Below, piece after piece: positions 47,902 through 57,214 of a stretch of 64,000 nucleotides of DNA. Numbering within the stretch: position 1 is the first letter of the stretch; each line of letters opens with the position of its first letter. A program made the translations under genes and the position numbers. The notes under the pieces were generated by a model. That model had not been told where the DNA came from. It saw only the letters and a list, made by a program, of their open reading frames with translations, and made no database searches. The stretch comes from Comamonas sp. JUb58 (GTDB lineage Bacteria > Pseudomonadota > Gammaproteobacteria > Burkholderiales > Burkholderiaceae_C). Location of the stretch: assembly GCF_004364775.1 (NCBI RefSeq), contig NZ_SOAL01000014.1, positions 100,937 to 164,936 of the forward strand, read 5' to 3'.

Positions 47902-48396
47902 TCAGGGGTGGACGTCTGCCTTGAGGTAATGCGTGCCGGCAACGGGGTTGTGGTAGTAGGGCGGAATCTCTTCAAAGCCGAAATCGGCATACAGCGCGCG
48001 GGCCGATTCCATGCTGTCCAGGGTGTCGAGCAGGATGCAGTCATAGCCCAGGCGGATGGCGCTGGCCATCGTGTAGTCCACCAGCTGGCGGCCCAGGCCA
48101 AAGCCCCGGAAGGCCTTGCGCACATAAAGGCGCTTCATCTCGCAGGCATTGCTGTAGTCCACATCGTCCATGGGCCGCAGCGCGCAGCAGCCGGCGACGG
48201 AGCCTTCCACCAGCGCCAGCACCAGGTCGCCGCGCGGATCGCCATATTCGCCGGGCAAGTCGGCCAGCTCTTCCTCAAAACCCTGGAAGCCCAGATCAAT
48301 ATCCAGTGACTGGGCATATTCCCGAAAGATCTCGCGGGTCACCGCAAGCTCTTCCGGTGTGGTGGGGTGCAGGAACGTTATCTCAGGTCTGTCCAC
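47902..48396 (-). CDS. GNAT-family N-acetyltransferase
   Basis: A 164-residue acetyltransferase. The acetyl-CoA loop is RGFGLGRQLVD (motif Q/R-x-x-G-x-G/A). The frame is open to 48501, but that stretch contains the terminator of the tlpA-like gene (48456-48484), so translation should begin after it. The GTG at 48396 (VDRPEITFLHP) is the best available start and gives typical GNAT length. The acceptor substrate is unknown. Confidence 0.8.
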   Translation of the reverse strand: MDRPEITFLHPTTPEELAVTREIFREYAQSLDIDLGFQGFEEELADLPGEYGDPRGDLVLALVEGSVAGCCALRPMDDVDYSNACEMKRLYVRKAFRGFGLGRQLVDYTMASAIRLGYDCILLDTLDSMESARALYADFGFEEIPPYYHNPVAGTHYLKADVHP

Positions 48397-48455
48397 AGCG
48401 GCGGCGCTTAGTAAAGGAATGCGCAGTGTAGCGCCCGCGTCCTGGCAGGCGCCAT

Positions 48456-48484
48456 CGAAAAACCGCCCATCGAGGGCGGTTTTC
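48456..48484 (-). terminator. terminator of the thioredoxin-like gene
   Basis: On the minus strand AAAACCGCCC-TCGAT-GGGCGGTTTTTC, a short distance beyond the stop at 48506. Its presence fixes the GNAT start downstream of it. Confidence 0.85.
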
Positions 48485-48505
48485 TTGGTGGGGTGTTGCA
48501 AAGAC

Positions 48506-49018
48506 TCAGGTCTCGGCCAGCAGTTTGTCGATCAGCTTGTGCAGCTCATCAAAATTGGGAGCGCCCACATAGCGTTTGACCACCTGGCCCTGCTTGTTCA
48601 CGACAAAGGTGGTCGGGGTCAGCTGGATATCGCCCCAGTCCTTGGCAATCTGGCCGGTGTTGTCGATCGCAACCTTGAAGGGCAGCTTGCGCGATTCGGC
48701 AAAGTTGACGACATAGCTGGGTGGGTCGTAATGCATGGCCACGGCCATGGTGTCGTAGCCCCGGTCCTTGTACTTGTCGTAGGTCTTGATGATCTCGGGC
48801 ATTTCCGCCACGCAGGTGGTGCAGCTGGTGGCCCAGAAGTTCACCAGGGTGACCTTGCCCTTCATGTCTGCCGTTGTCTGGGTGCTGCCGTTGAGCAGCA
48901 CAAAGCGGCTTTCCGGTGCGGCCGCCTGCCCCGTGCCCTGGTAGACAAAGGCACCGATGCCCAGCGCCGCAGCGATGGCCAGCGTGGACAGGACGGTGGT
49001 GGTGGTTTTTCTGGACAT
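48506..49018 (-). CDS. TlpA/ResA-like periplasmic thioredoxin-family protein
   Basis: A 170-residue protein with an N-terminal signal-anchor (about 8-25) and a thioredoxin fold. Active-site Cys66-x-x-Cys69 in FWATSCTTC and the cis-Pro loop LTPTTFVV are present. It acts outside the membrane, probably as a reductant in cytochrome c or thiol maturation. The ATG at 49018 is preferred over one five codons upstream (49033) because it begins directly with the basic leader. Confidence 0.9.
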   Translation of the reverse strand: MSRKTTTTVLSTLAIAAALGIGAFVYQGTGQAAAPESRFVLLNGSTQTTADMKGKVTLVNFWATSCTTCVAEMPEIIKTYDKYKDRGYDTMAVAMHYDPPSYVVNFAESRKLPFKVAIDNTGQIAKDWGDIQLTPTTFVVNKQGQVVKRYVGAPNFDELHKLIDKLLAET

Positions 49019-49154
49019 GGTGCTCGGAGTCAAAGCCGTGCCGAAAGTTCGGCGCTGTGGCCATTATGCGACCACGTTCAGGGAGAGGTACAGCGCAGTG
49101 GCCATACCTGCGCGCCTTGCTTGACCATCGCCATGCCGTGCCCATAATGGCCGG

Positions 49155-49700
49155 ATGCCCCTGGCCCGCTGCCTGATCCTCACCACCGCCTTGCTGTTGG
49201 CCGCCTGTAGCCCAGCGCTGAACTGGCGCGTGGTGGCCCTGGCCGATGCGCCGCTGGACCTGATGCTGCCCTGCAAGCCTGACCGTGCTGTGCGCGATCT
49301 GGCCTGGGGCAGGCAGACCCTGGCCGTGTCGATGGTGGGCTGCCAGGCCGAAGGGGCGACCTATGCACTGGCCCATGTGGCCCTGGCGCAGCCGCAGGAC
49401 GCAGCCACGGTGATGACCGACTGGCAAAAGGCCTTGCACCAGCAGCTGCAGATGGCCGATGCTTGGCAGCCGCTGCCCGGGCAGGCCTTTGTCTTGCCCG
49501 GTACCCTGGAGCTGCCGCAGGCGCGCCAGCTGCAGTGGCAGGGCCACAATGGCACGGGCCAGCCGGTGTATGCCAATGCGCGCTGGTTTGCGCGCACGGA
49601 AGGTCAGCAGGTGCGGGTCTACCAGGCCATGGTGCTGTCCCCTGCGCCGTTGGCCGATGGGGTGCTGCAGAGCTTTGTCAAAGGACTGCAGCTGCGTTAG
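49155..49700 (+). CDS. hypothetical lipoprotein (181 aa)
   Basis: The leader ends in LAACS with Cys18, a clear lipobox. The mature part has two further cysteines (LMLPCKPDR, VGCQAEG), possibly a disulfide, and a mixed alpha/beta pattern. I do not recognise the domain. It diverges from the thioredoxin-like gene and precedes the PTS genes by about 150 bases. Confidence 0.75.
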   Translation: MPLARCLILTTALLLAACSPALNWRVVALADAPLDLMLPCKPDRAVRDLAWGRQTLAVSMVGCQAEGATYALAHVALAQPQDAATVMTDWQKALHQQLQMADAWQPLPGQAFVLPGTLELPQARQLQWQGHNGTGQPVYANARWFARTEGQQVRVYQAMVLSPAPLADGVLQSFVKGLQLR

Positions 49701-49846
49701 GCTGTGAGGGGCAAACCCGCCCCCTTGGCTAAGCAACACTACCAATGTTGCAGTGCCGCAAAATCGCTACACTGGCAAAGGGTGCAGCTGGGCCGGCATG
49801 GCCGCCAGTGGGGCGCCCCTTCACAGAACTTCTTGTATTTTATTTG

Positions 49847-50296
49847 ATGAGCAACCGGATATTGTTGATCGCCCATGCACCGCTAGCCCAGGCGCTAGCG
49901 CAATGCGCCGCGCATGTGTTCCCCGACAGCGGAGAGCACCTGATGGCGCTGGATGTGCCTGCCAGCGCCGATCCGGTGGCCTGCCTGCAGGAGGCGCAGG
50001 CCATGCTCGACAACAGCCACAGCGGCCCGGTTTTGGTGTTGAGCGATGTGTTTGGTGCGACCCCGCATAATATTGCCCAGGAGTTGGCCAAGCGCCGTGC
50101 ATCCACCCGGCTGGTGGCCGGTGTCAACCTGCCGATGCTGCTGCGCGCGCTGTGCTATCGCCAAGAAGAGCTGGACAGCCTCGTGGCTCGGGCCATTGCC
50201 GGGGGCAGCCAGGGCATCATGCAGGTGACGCAGACCACGCCACAGAACCAAAATATCCGAGCACATGATCAAGACCGCAGTCACCATCAGCAATAA
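49847..50296 (+). CDS. ptsM: PTS system fructose/mannose-type EIIA domain protein
   Basis: A 149-residue EIIA of the mannose family. The phosphorylated residue is His10 in ILLIAHAPLAQAL, and SDVFGATPHN fits the family. No EIIB/EIIC genes lie nearby, so the protein probably works as a regulator, as in related betaproteobacteria. The end overlaps the HPr gene by 32 bases in another frame. The frame is open from 49745, but the ATG at 49847 gives the family N-terminus. Confidence 0.87.
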   Translation: MSNRILLIAHAPLAQALAQCAAHVFPDSGEHLMALDVPASADPVACLQEAQAMLDNSHSGPVLVLSDVFGATPHNIAQELAKRRASTRLVAGVNLPMLLRALCYRQEELDSLVARAIAGGSQGIMQVTQTTPQNQNIRAHDQDRSHHQQ

Positions 50297-50534
50297 ATTG
50301 GGCCTGCATGCCCGCGCGTCTGCCAAACTCACCAAGCTGGCTGGCAGCTTTGCCTGCGAGGTCTGGATCACACGGGGCGAACGCCGCGTCAATGCCAAGA
50401 GCATCATGGGCGTGATGATGCTGGCCGCCGGCATTGGCACCGAGGTGAGCATCGAGACCGATGGCGCCGATGAGCAGCAAGCGATGGACGCCTTGCTGGC
50501 CCTCATCAACGACAAGTTCGGCGAAGGCGAATAA
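50265..50534 (+). CDS. ptsH: phosphocarrier protein HPr
   Basis: An 89-residue HPr. His15 in GLHARAS receives phosphate from EI and passes it to EIIA. Ser46 in NAKSIMG matches the regulatory serine used by HPr kinase; an hprK is not in the window. The gene begins inside the EIIA gene (overlap 32 bases), so translation is likely coupled. Confidence 0.96.
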   Translation: MIKTAVTISNKLGLHARASAKLTKLAGSFACEVWITRGERRVNAKSIMGVMMLAAGIGTEVSIETDGADEQQAMDALLALINDKFGEGE

Positions 50535-50742
50535 GGCGCTGCCTGGCGTCTGCAGCGGTGCAGCCAGGGCCTGCTTGCCCCGCGCCTGGCAACATGCTGC
50601 CTGCCACTGCTGGCATGCGCTGCGCTTGGTCTGAACACCCCGCTTTCCCCGCGCTTTACCAGCCCCGTGCTTGTACAGTCTTCTGAGACAGGCGTATAAA
50701 TCAGCTTGGCGCAGCAGCGCGCCAGCGAAGAGGAAGTTCCGC

Positions 50743-52503
50743 ATGACATTTGCCATCCATGGAATCGCAGTGGCCCGGGGGATTGCCATTGGTCGGGCAG
50801 TCATGGCAGCGTCCAGCCACCTGGAAGTCACCCATTACCTGATCGAGCCCGACCAGGTGGCGCGCGAGATCGAGCGCGTGCGCAAAGGGCGGTTGGCGGT
50901 GATCGAAGAGCTGCAGCGCCTGCGCGGTGACCTGGGGGTGGATGCCCCTCAGGAGCTGGAGCCGCTCTTGGATGTGCACCTGATGCTGGTGCAGGATGAC
51001 ATGCTGTCTTCCGGTGTGCGCCAACTGATCAGCGAGCGCCTCTACAACGCCGAATGGGCGCTGACCGCACAGCTGGAGCTGCTCTGCCGCCAGTTCGACG
51101 AGATGGACGACGAGTACCTGCGCGAGCGCAAGGGCGACCTGGAGCAGGTGGTGGAGCGGGTGCTGCGCCATATGCGAGGTGTCTCCAGCCCCGTCGCGGC
51201 GCCGGTCAGCGCGCCGCTGGGCGTGCAAGAAGGGCAGCACGACTGGGTGGCCGATGAGCGCGATGCGCCGATGGTGCTGATCGCCAATGACCTGTCACCC
51301 GCTGACATGCTGCAGTTCAAGCAAAGCGTGTTTGCCGGCTTTGTCACGGCGGTGGGCGGCAAGACCAGCCACACCGCCATCGTCGCGCGCAGCATGGATA
51401 TTCCGGCCGTGGTGGGCGCACGCACGGCCAGCCAGCTCATCCGCGCCGATGACTGGGTCATCATCGATGGCGATGCCGGCGAGGTGATCGTCGACCCCTC
51501 GCCGATCCTGCTGGAGGAGTACCGCTTCAAGCAGCGCCAGATGCGGCTGGAGCGCGAGCGCCTCTCGCGCCTGCGCGATACGCCGTCCATCACCATCGAT
51601 GGCGAGCGCATCGAGCTGCTGGCCAATATCGAGCAACCTGGCGATGGCCCGGGAGCGGTGAAGGCAGGCGCCGTGGGTGTGGGGCTGTTCCGTACCGAGT
51701 TTCTCTTCATGGGGCGGGGCGGCAAGGTGCCCGATGAGGAAGAGCAGTACCGCGCATACCGCGAGGCGCTGGAAGGCATGCAGGGCATGCCGGTTACCAT
51801 CCGCACCCTGGACGTGGGCGCCGACAAGCCGCTGGACAAGGCCCAGCCCAAGGACTATTACCTCAACCCCGCGCTGGGTTTGCGCGCCATCCGCTTCAGC
51901 CTGGCCGACCCGGACATGTTCCGCACCCAGCTGCGCGCCATCTTGCGTGCGGCGGCCCATGGCCCGGTGCAATTGCTGTTCCCGATGCTGGCCCATGTCA
52001 GCGAGATCAAGCAGACCCTGGCGCTGGTGGACCAGGCCTCGCAGGAACTGCGCGAGCGCAATGTGCCCCAGGGCCTGGTCAAGCTGGGCGCGATGATCGA
52101 GATCCCGGCTGCCGCGCTGATGGTGCGCACCTTCTTGAAGTACTTCGATTTCCTCTCGATCGGCACCAACGACCTGATCCAGTACACCCTGGCCATCGAC
52201 CGGGCGGACGAGGCGGTGTCGCAGCTCTACGACCCCTTCCACCCTGCGGTGTTGCGCCTGGTGGCTGAGGTCATCCAGGCGGCCAATGCCGCTGGCAAGG
52301 ATGTCTGCGTCTGCGGCGAAATGGCCGGCGATACCGCCATGACCCGCTTGTTGCTGGGCCTGGGCCTGCGCAGTTTTTCGATGCAGCCCGCGCAGATTCT
52401 CGCCATCAAACAAGAGGTGCTGCGTGCCGATACGCGTCGCCTGGTGGGCTGGGCCCAGCAGGTCATCGATTCGGAAGATCCGGCGAGCGTGCTGGAGCGC
52501 TGA
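50743..52503 (+). CDS. ptsI: PTS enzyme I (phosphoenolpyruvate-protein phosphotransferase)
   Basis: A 586-residue EI. Active His210 in GGKTSHTAIVARS, PEP-binding residues in the C-terminal barrel and Cys in VCVCGEMAGD are present. The ATG at 50743 has AGGAAG upstream; the open frame from 50671 adds a basic leader with no support. It follows ptsH by 208 bases without a clear promoter. It converges on the AraC-type gene with a 6-base gap. Confidence 0.95.
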   Translation: MTFAIHGIAVARGIAIGRAVMAASSHLEVTHYLIEPDQVAREIERVRKGRLAVIEELQRLRGDLGVDAPQELEPLLDVHLMLVQDDMLSSGVRQLISERLYNAEWALTAQLELLCRQFDEMDDEYLRERKGDLEQVVERVLRHMRGVSSPVAAPVSAPLGVQEGQHDWVADERDAPMVLIANDLSPADMLQFKQSVFAGFVTAVGGKTSHTAIVARSMDIPAVVGARTASQLIRADDWVIIDGDAGEVIVDPSPILLEEYRFKQRQMRLERERLSRLRDTPSITIDGERIELLANIEQPGDGPGAVKAGAVGVGLFRTEFLFMGRGGKVPDEEEQYRAYREALEGMQGMPVTIRTLDVGADKPLDKAQPKDYYLNPALGLRAIRFSLADPDMFRTQLRAILRAAAHGPVQLLFPMLAHVSEIKQTLALVDQASQELRERNVPQGLVKLGAMIEIPAAALMVRTFLKYFDFLSIGTNDLIQYTLAIDRADEAVSQLYDPFHPAVLRLVAEVIQAANAAGKDVCVCGEMAGDTAMTRLLLGLGLRSFSMQPAQILAIKQEVLRADTRRLVGWAQQVIDSEDPASVLER

Positions 52504-52509
52504 GCGCCG

Positions 52510-53502
52510 CTATTCCGCAGGCGTGCGAAAGCGGCTGCGGTACTGGCCCGGCGTGGTGCCGAGCTGGCGGCGAAAAGCGCGGTGCAGGGTGTCGGTGGTG
52601 TTGAAGCCGCAGGTTTCGGCCACCCGCTGCAAGGAGGCATCGGTGGCCTCCAGCTGCTGGCGGGCCGCCTCTACCCGCGCGGCTTCCAGATAGGCCGCCG
52701 GCGTCATGCCCAGCTCGGTCTTGAAGATGCGGGCCAACTGCCGGTCACTCACATGCATTTGCTCTGCCAGGTCGGGCATGGACAGCGGCTGGCCCAGGTT
52801 CTGCGCAATGTACTGGCGCAGGTTCTCCATGCGGCGCGTGCTCGACAGCGGCTCCAGCATCACGCTGAACTGGCTTTGGCCGCCGGTGCGTTTCAGGAAC
52901 ATCACCAGCTGGCGGGCCACGCGCATCGCCAAGGTATTGCCAAAATCCTCGGCCACCAGGGCCAGCGCCAGGTCCAGGCAGGTGGTCAGGCCGGCACCGG
53001 TCCAGATGCGGCCCTGCTGGATGTAGATGCGGTCGGCATCGACACGGATGTCGGGGTGGTCCTGGGCCAGTTGCGCAGCGGTGGACCAGTGTGTCGTTGC
53101 CTCCTTGCCTTCCAGCAGGCCCGCGGCCGCCAGGATATGCGCACCCACACAGACCGAGGCCACGCGCCGGGACTGCTCGGACAAGGTCTGCACCCACTGC
53201 ACCACGGCCGGATCGGCCAGCGCCTGCACGCGGCCCTTGGCATCCATCTCGACGGAGCCCGGCACGATCAAGGTATCGATCGCCTGGTGCTGCAGGCTGT
53301 CCAGGCGAATGTCGGGCAGCACGCGCACGCCAGCGGCCGTGGTCACTGGTTCCAGCGTCTCGGCCGCCAGCAGCACCTGGTAGCCACAGGGCTCGTCCAT
53401 CTCACGCTGCAGCAGCGCAAACACCTCGGGCGGGCCGCTGATGTCGAGCAGGTCAACCCGGTCAAACAACACGATCACGATCAGGCGTTCTGGGTGCGGC
53501 AT
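52510..53502 (-). CDS. GlxA-type transcription regulator (DJ-1/PfpI domain + AraC HTH)
   Basis: A 330-residue regulator. Residues 1 to about 190 form a DJ-1/PfpI-like domain (DLLDISGPPEVFALL; SVCVGAHILAAAGLLEGKEATTHW), and the C-terminal ~100 residues hold two AraC helix-turn-helix units (MPDLAEQMHVSDRQLARIFK; RVAETCGFNTTDTLHRAFRR). Such proteins act as activators of nearby catabolic genes. The start at 53502 gives the normal N-terminus. It diverges from the isochorismatase-family gene, its likely target. Confidence 0.9.
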   Translation of the reverse strand: MPHPERLIVIVLFDRVDLLDISGPPEVFALLQREMDEPCGYQVLLAAETLEPVTTAAGVRVLPDIRLDSLQHQAIDTLIVPGSVEMDAKGRVQALADPAVVQWVQTLSEQSRRVASVCVGAHILAAAGLLEGKEATTHWSTAAQLAQDHPDIRVDADRIYIQQGRIWTGAGLTTCLDLALALVAEDFGNTLAMRVARQLVMFLKRTGGQSQFSVMLEPLSSTRRMENLRQYIAQNLGQPLSMPDLAEQMHVSDRQLARIFKTELGMTPAAYLEAARVEAARQQLEATDASLQRVAETCGFNTTDTLHRAFRRQLGTTPGQYRSRFRTPAE

Positions 53503-53636
53503 GCGGTCTTTCGTTCTAGGCGGGTGTCGGTTTCTGCGGCTAAGACGGCATTGTCCGCAGCGGGGGCTGTCCCTAAGATGCATGCATGTCGCCACCACTG
53601 CGGGTGGCTATCAACCATCCCTACAAGGCAACGACC

Positions 53637-54227
53637 ATGCATACCAGCACTTTACGCGAACTCAACCAACTGGACGCCAAGCCCGCCGTCCTGGCCCAGT
53701 CCACGCTGATTCTGGTCGACTACCAGAACACCTACACCCAGGGCGTGATGGCGCTGGAAGGCTGGGAAGCCGCGCTGGACGCCGCATCCCGCCTGCTGGC
53801 CCAGGCCCGCGCGGCCGGCGCCAAGGTGATCCATGTGATGCACGACGGCGGCGAGGGCTCGCCTTATGACATCCGCGCCGAGATCGGCCAGATCCATGCC
53901 AGCGTGGCACCGCTGGCGAGTGAGCCCGTCGTCGTCAAGACGGCTCCCAACTCCTTCCACAACACCGACCTGGCCCAGCATGTGGAGGCGGCGGGCAACG
54001 AGCAGCTGGTGATCATCGGCTTCATGAGCCATATGTGCGTCACCTTCACCGCCGAAGGCGCCTTCCTGCGCGGCAAGCGCGCCACCGTGGTCGCCAATGC
54101 CTGTGCCACCCGTCCGCTGCAATCGGCTGCCGGTGCGGTCTCTGCCGCGCAGCTGCACCAAGGCGCGATGGCCACCATTGGTGACCTGTATGCGGTGGTG
54201 GTGGGCAGCAGCGCGGCGCTGGGTTAA
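53637..54227 (+). CDS. isochorismatase-family cysteine hydrolase
   Basis: A 196-residue hydrolase with the Asp28-Lys101-Cys134 triad (LVDYQNTY, VVKTAPNSF, MSHMCVTFTAEGA). The family hydrolyses nicotinamide, carbamoylsarcosine and similar amides. The ATG at 53637 is preferred to the open frame from 53586. It diverges from the GlxA-type regulator, which probably controls it. Confidence 0.9.
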   Translation: MHTSTLRELNQLDAKPAVLAQSTLILVDYQNTYTQGVMALEGWEAALDAASRLLAQARAAGAKVIHVMHDGGEGSPYDIRAEIGQIHASVAPLASEPVVVKTAPNSFHNTDLAQHVEAAGNEQLVIIGFMSHMCVTFTAEGAFLRGKRATVVANACATRPLQSAAGAVSAAQLHQGAMATIGDLYAVVVGSSAALG

Positions 54228-54256
54228 GTCAGCGATTCTGACGTGAGCCCCCATGC

Positions 54257-54287
54257 AAAAAGGCTGCCTACGAGGCAGCCTTTTTGC
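54257..54287. terminator. bidirectional terminator between isochorismatase gene and lipA
   Basis: AAAAAGGCTGCCT pairs with AGGCAGCCTTTTT around a 3-base loop. It stops both convergent transcripts. Confidence 0.9.
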
Positions 54288-54305
54288 TGTGGCGAACACC
54301 GGGGC

Positions 54306-55286
54306 TTAAACGCCCGCAGCGTGTGCCTGCTGGTCAGCGTGGTAGCTGGAGCGCACCATCGCACCCACGGCGGCGTGGGTGAAGCCCATCTTGTAGGCCT
54401 CTTCTTCAAACATCTTGAAGGTGTCGGGGTGCACATAGCGGCGCACGGGCAAGTGGCTGTTCGAGGGAGCCAGGTATTGGCCAATCGTCAGCATGTCGAT
54501 GTTGTGGGCACGCATGTCGCGCATCACCTGCAGGATTTCCTCGTCCGTCTCGCCCAGGCCCACCATGATGCCGCTCTTGGTCGGCACGGTAGGGTGCAGA
54601 TCCTTGAACTTCTTGAGCAGGTTCAGGCTGAACTGGTAGTCGGAGCCGGGGCGCGCTTCCTTGTACAGGCGCGGTGCGGTTTCCAGGTTGTGGTTCATCA
54701 CATCAGGCGGAGCGGCCTTCAGGATTTCCAGCGCGCGGTCATCGCGGCCGCGGAAGTCGGGCACCAGGATTTCGATCTGGGTCGTGGGCGAGAGCTCGCG
54801 GATGTTCTTGATGCACTCGACAAAGTGGCCCGAACCACCGTCGCGCAGGTCATCGCGGTCCACGCTGGTGATCACCACATACTTGAGGCGCAGCGCGGCA
54901 ATGGTGCGTGCCAGGTTCAGTGGCTCGTTCATGTCCAGTGGGTCGGGGCGGCCATGGCCCACGTCGCAGAACGGGCAGCGGCGCGTGCACTTGTCGCCCA
55001 TGATCATGAAGGTAGCCGTGCCCTTGCCAAAGCATTCGCCGATGTTGGGGCAGCTGGCCTCTTCACACACCGTGTGCAGATTGTTCTGGCGCAGGATGTC
55101 CTTGATCTCGTAGAAGCGGGTCGTGGGGCTGCCGGCCTTGACGCGGATCCAATCGGGCTTTTTCAGCACCTCGGCTTGCTGGACCTTGACGGGAATGCGC
55201 GCCAATTTGGCGGCCGCCTTTTGCTTGGCCAGCGGGTTGTAGGTGGCAGCGGACTGTGCTTCGCGCACGACTTCATTGGTGCTCAT
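54306..55286 (-). CDS. lipA: lipoyl synthase
   Basis: A 326-residue radical-SAM enzyme that inserts two sulfurs into octanoyl groups. Auxiliary cluster cysteines are 74, 79, 85 ([12 protein letters not shown]); the SAM-cluster cysteines are 100, 104, 107 (CTRRCPFC). The C-terminal RSSYHAD contains the serine cluster ligand. The start at 55286 (MSTNEVV) is chosen; the open frame extends to 55334. The genes run ybeD-lipB-lipA on the minus strand, with 141 bases between lipB and lipA. Confidence 0.96.
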   Translation of the reverse strand: MSTNEVVREAQSAATYNPLAKQKAAAKLARIPVKVQQAEVLKKPDWIRVKAGSPTTRFYEIKDILRQNNLHTVCEEASCPNIGECFGKGTATFMIMGDKCTRRCPFCDVGHGRPDPLDMNEPLNLARTIAALRLKYVVITSVDRDDLRDGGSGHFVECIKNIRELSPTTQIEILVPDFRGRDDRALEILKAAPPDVMNHNLETAPRLYKEARPGSDYQFSLNLLKKFKDLHPTVPTKSGIMVGLGETDEEILQVMRDMRAHNIDMLTIGQYLAPSNSHLPVRRYVHPDTFKMFEEEAYKMGFTHAAVGAMVRSSYHADQQAHAAGV

Positions 55287-55427
55287 GTTGCTCACTTTAG
55301 TTGTTTCACCGCGTTCTGTGCGACAGGCACGCACAAAACCGGAGGGGCCGTAGGCTCTGAGCAGGTACGGCCCGAGGCTGCTGCGCCGCCCCTTAGTGGG
55401 GAATAGGGCGTGCGCTGCGGCACCAGG

Positions 55428-56132
55428 TTATGCAGAACCGGCAGGCGCCAAGCGGGCGGAAAGCTCTTGCGCCAAGGTCTTGGCCACGTCCTCCCAGTCG
55501 GCGTTAACCCCAATTGTAGAAAGATCGACGGTTTGCAGTCCGGCATAACCGCAAGGGTTGATGCGGTGGTAGGGTTCCAGGTCCATCTTTACATTCAGGG
55601 CCACGCCATGGTAGCTGCAGTGCCGGCTGATCTTGATGCCCAAGGCCGCGATCTTGCCCAGGCCTTCAAATACCGGCTCGGGTGCGGGGCTGTTGGCATC
55701 GCGCTGCGTCGGGCGCTGGGCCAGCATCGCGTGGGAGAAGGGGTCCTCCAGGCGCACATAGATGCCCGGGGCACCAGCCACGCGGTGGCCGGTCACACCA
55801 AAGGCGGCCAGGGTGCGGATCACGGCTTCTTCGATACGGAACACATATTCTTTGACGAGGTAGCCCGCGCGCTGCAGATCGATCAAGGGGTAAGCGACCA
55901 CTTGCCCCGGACCGTGGTAGGTCACTTGGCCGCCCCGGTTGGTCTGCACCACCGGAATGTCGCCTGTATGCAACAGATGGCTGGGCAGACCGGCAATGCC
56001 CTGGGTGAAAGTGGCCGCGTGCTCACAAATCCATAGCTCATCGGGCGTCTGCGCGGAGCGCTGGGCGGTGAATTGCTGCATGGCTTGCAGCGTGGGCGCG
56101 TAGTCGGCCTGGCCAAGAAAGCGGGTTTGCAT
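55428..56132 (-). CDS. lipB: octanoyltransferase (lipoate-protein ligase B)
   Basis: A 234-residue LipB that moves octanoyl from acyl carrier protein to lipoyl domains. [21 protein letters not shown] is the family core; the catalytic Lys lies in KIAALG and the Cys in RHCSYHG. The ATG at 56132 matches the family length; a GTG at 56168 in the same frame is a possible alternative start. It precedes lipA. Confidence 0.94.
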   Translation of the reverse strand: MQTRFLGQADYAPTLQAMQQFTAQRSAQTPDELWICEHAATFTQGIAGLPSHLLHTGDIPVVQTNRGGQVTYHGPGQVVAYPLIDLQRAGYLVKEYVFRIEEAVIRTLAAFGVTGHRVAGAPGIYVRLEDPFSHAMLAQRPTQRDANSPAPEPVFEGLGKIAALGIKISRHCSYHGVALNVKMDLEPYHRINPCGYAGLQTVDLSTIGVNADWEDVAKTLAQELSARLAPAGSA

Positions 56133-56189
56133 GGCAAAAAGCGGCCACGAAGGGCCGTCAAGGTTCACAAAGGTGACAACAAGGCCCGC

Positions 56190-56501
56190 TTACAGTACGA
56201 CCTTGACCATGGGGCTGGAGGTGAGCGCCCGGTAGAGGTTGTCCAGCTGTTCGCGGCTGGTAGCCGTCACGGTGATGGTGACGCCCAGGTACTTGTCGCC
56301 GCTGCTGGGGCGCAGCTCCACGGTGCTGGCATCGAAGAAGGGGTCGTGTTCCTTGGCGATGGCGGTGACCGCGTGGACAAAGCCTTCCTGGTTGAGCCCC
56401 ATCACTTTAATCGGAAAGTCTGAGGGGTATTCGATCAGAGAATCTTTGCGAGGATCAGCGCCGGAATCGGTGGACTCAACAGGAGGTGTAGTGGTGCTCA
56501 T
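56190..56501 (-). CDS. ybeD: YbeD/DUF493 family protein
   Basis: A 103-residue ACT-like regulatory domain protein (YPSDFPIKVMGLNQEGFVHAVTAI; YLGVTITVTATSREQLDNLYRALTSSP). It lies directly upstream of lipB, as in E. coli ybeD-lipB. The ATG at 56501 is chosen; the open frame extends to 56624 without a ribosome site. Its role is unknown, although it is tied to lipoate genes by position. Confidence 0.9.
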   Translation of the reverse strand: MSTTTPPVESTDSGADPRKDSLIEYPSDFPIKVMGLNQEGFVHAVTAIAKEHDPFFDASTVELRPSSGDKYLGVTITVTATSREQLDNLYRALTSSPMVKVVL

Positions 56502-56650
56502 TTTGCTATTAAAACAGAAGCTTGCAAGTGATGTGCCATCAGTCGATAAGCCATCTTCCTGGTGTGGAATTTGTCGGATGCAACTGACGTGAAAAGGGGC
56601 GAGATGGGAGCTTGTGTGCCGCAAAAAAACAGACGCGCAACAAAACGCTT

Positions 56651-56679
56651 CCCGTTTGCAACGGGTTTATCCTTATAAT
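56651..56679 (+). promoter_or_regulatory. probable promoter of the atp operon
   Basis: A perfect -10 TATAAT lies at 56674-56679, 42 bases before atpI. A CCCGT-TTGCA-ACGGG inverted repeat (56651-56665) lies where the -35 would be; no consensus -35 is seen, so an activator may help here. Confidence 0.5.
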
Positions 56680-56720
56680 CGCAGGCTTTGGCTAGGTTGT
56701 TCTGCCCGGGAGCCAACACT

Positions 56721-57194
56721 ATGACAACAAATGCTCCACAAGAAGAACATGTGGCCGAAGAGCCGGACTTCAAGCCCCTGACTGCGCAAGAAGCAGCAGA
56801 GTGGCGCCAGCGCCATCCACCGGTATCGGTGGTGCGTGTGGTGAAGTGGCAGCTGGTCGTCGGGGTGGTACTCACTGTGTTGGTGGGTCTGGTGACGCAG
56901 CGGGCCGGATGGATGTGGTCGGTGGCATACGGTGCGGCGGCGGTGGTGATTCCTGCTGCCTTTTTTGCACGTGGGTTGCGGCTGCATCTGGGGGCTGGGC
57001 AAGAGAATCTTGCGATGGTCCGGTTCTTTGGTTTGGAGATCGCAAAATTGGTTTTGACCGTGGTGCTGCTCTTGCTGGCGCCACTGGTTGTGCCGGGACT
57101 CAACTGGTTGGCGCTGGTATTGGGTCTGGTTGTAGTGATGAAGACGTACTGGTTGGCGCTTTGGCTGCTGACCAGATCTGCAAAAATTTTGTAA
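56721..57194 (+). CDS. atpI: ATP synthase assembly protein I
   Basis: A 157-residue small membrane protein with four helices that aids c-ring assembly and Mg2+ handling. An N-terminal polar stretch precedes VVRVVKWQLVVGVVLTVLVG. GGGAG is upstream of the ATG. It is the first gene of the atp operon; atpB follows after 20 bases. Confidence 0.88.
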   Translation: MTTNAPQEEHVAEEPDFKPLTAQEAAEWRQRHPPVSVVRVVKWQLVVGVVLTVLVGLVTQRAGWMWSVAYGAAAVVIPAAFFARGLRLHLGAGQENLAMVRFFGLEIAKLVLTVVLLLLAPLVVPGLNWLALVLGLVVVMKTYWLALWLLTRSAKIL

Positions 57195-57214
57195 TTGAGA
57201 AGAAGAGTTGTCCG

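Noticed and set aside
56801..57214. N-terminal extension of atpB overlapping atpI
   Set aside because: The extension lies antiphase to atpI, which has good membrane helices; the atpB ATG at 57215 gives the family N-terminus.
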